Of a stretch of DNA of 6,060 nucleotides, positions 5,825-6,060 are shown piece by piece; position 1 is the first letter of the stretch; the number at the start of each line of letters is the position of its first letter. The position numbers and the translations under genes were made by a program. Below the pieces are notes generated by a model that was not told the origin of the DNA, did no database searches, and saw nothing but the letters and a program-made list of their open reading frames with translations. Where the stretch lies: positions 1 through 6,060 of the forward strand of contig JAAYYJ010000168.1 of assembly GCA_012515455.1 (NCBI GenBank). The letters run 5' to 3'. The stretch is from Oligosphaeraceae bacterium. Lineage in GTDB: Bacteria > Verrucomicrobiota > Lentisphaeria > Oligosphaerales > Oligosphaeraceae.

Positions 5825-6060
5825 ATGATGCCGCACAACCAAATCTTTGCCTCTGTGCCAATGCCTGCAAAACGCCAGTTCAGTTTGTTTTTACGGGAGA
5901 AGGTATCCCGCCACGCAGTCTGGGTGGCGCTGCTGCTGCTGCTGGCGCTCTGTGCATCCACCAGTCCGGCCTTCCGCAATCCCCAGAATCTGCTGAATAT
6001 CAGCCGGCAGATTTCCTACAGCGGGATTATCGCCCTGGGGATGACTTTTGTGATCATCAG
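5825..6060 (+). CDS. Ribose/sugar-type ABC transporter permease, 5' part (cut by window edge)
   Basis: An open frame from ATG 5825 runs past the right edge, giving the first 78 residues. After a basic, hydrophilic stretch of about 30 residues comes a first membrane helix (about 31-44, VWVALLLLLALCA), then SPAFRNPQNLLNISRQ and the start of a second helix, YSGIIALGMTFVII. This pattern (F-x-x-xNLLNI-x-RQ then GI-x-ALGMTFVII, normally continuing TGGIDLSVG) marks the RbsC-type permease family (PF02653), which forms the membrane channel of ribose, xylose and similar sugar importers; full proteins are about 300-340 residues. The substrate cannot be told. Other in-frame starts are ATG 5828, GTG 5855 and ATG 5861; 5825 is preferred because GGGA lies 10 bases upstream. 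The gene begins 25 bases after tsaB with no visible terminator between. Confidence 0.82.
   Translation, partial: MMPHNQIFASVPMPAKRQFSLFLREKVSRHAVWVALLLLLALCASTSPAFRNPQNLLNISRQISYSGIIALGMTFVII

Noticed and set aside
5930..5944. Five tandem CTG repeats as a phase-variable microsatellite
   Set aside because: They encode the leucine run of the first membrane helix, keep the frame when gained or lost, and are short; ordinary for a GC-rich membrane protein.
5110..5979. Minus-strand open frame of 289 codons opposite tsaB and the permease
   Set aside because: It is antisense to tsaB, which has the GPGSFxGLR motif and proper start signals; composition is Arg/Gln/Ala-rich with no domain.

Overview
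This is a GC-rich bacterial chromosomal window whose genes look mostly like housekeeping genes. The tsaE-tsaB pair, a bacterial-type NAD(P)-dependent glycerol-3-phosphate dehydrogenase and a folate-dependent methylenetetrahydrofolate reductase all point to Bacteria. A Sec-type signal peptide on the first gene suggests a secreted or periplasmic protein. The phylum cannot be fixed from the sequence. A PVC-group bacterium (for example Lentisphaerota) is a weak guess from overall protein character.

Layout. Positions 1-395 hold no confident gene. They contain a strong intrinsic terminator that reads leftward and, upstream of it on the minus strand, an open frame that could be the decayed 3' end of a gene. 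Next comes a plus-strand gene for a secreted, lysine/glutamate-rich coiled-coil protein (396-1052). It converges on a two-gene minus-strand operon: a HAD-family hydrolase (1398-1964) followed after 3 bases by a free-standing NIF3/YqfO C-terminal-type domain protein (1074-1394). An AT-rich divergent promoter region (1965-2149) separates this operon from a plus-strand cluster running to the right edge: glycerol-3-phosphate dehydrogenase (gpsA), a MetF-like reductase with a fused cysteine-rich C-terminal domain, tsaE, tsaB, and the 5' end of a ribose-type ABC sugar transporter permease cut by the window edge.

How the genes fit together. From gpsA to tsaB the genes are 26 bases apart or overlapping, so one transcript is likely. 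It would join glycerolipid precursor synthesis (GpsA), one-carbon metabolism (MetF-like) and the universal tRNA modification t6A (TsaE ATPase, TsaB scaffold partner of TsaD). The permease begins 25 bases after tsaB and may be read through from the same transcript, although its function is unrelated.

I see no CRISPR array, rRNA, tRNA, complete insertion sequence or obvious defence cassette, and no strong case for an undescribed system. The points most worth checking are the fused MetF/MetV-like protein with a diverged central motif, the altered substrate-site motif in GpsA, the orphan terminator with a possible gene remnant, and the mini-ORF linking tsaB to the permease.
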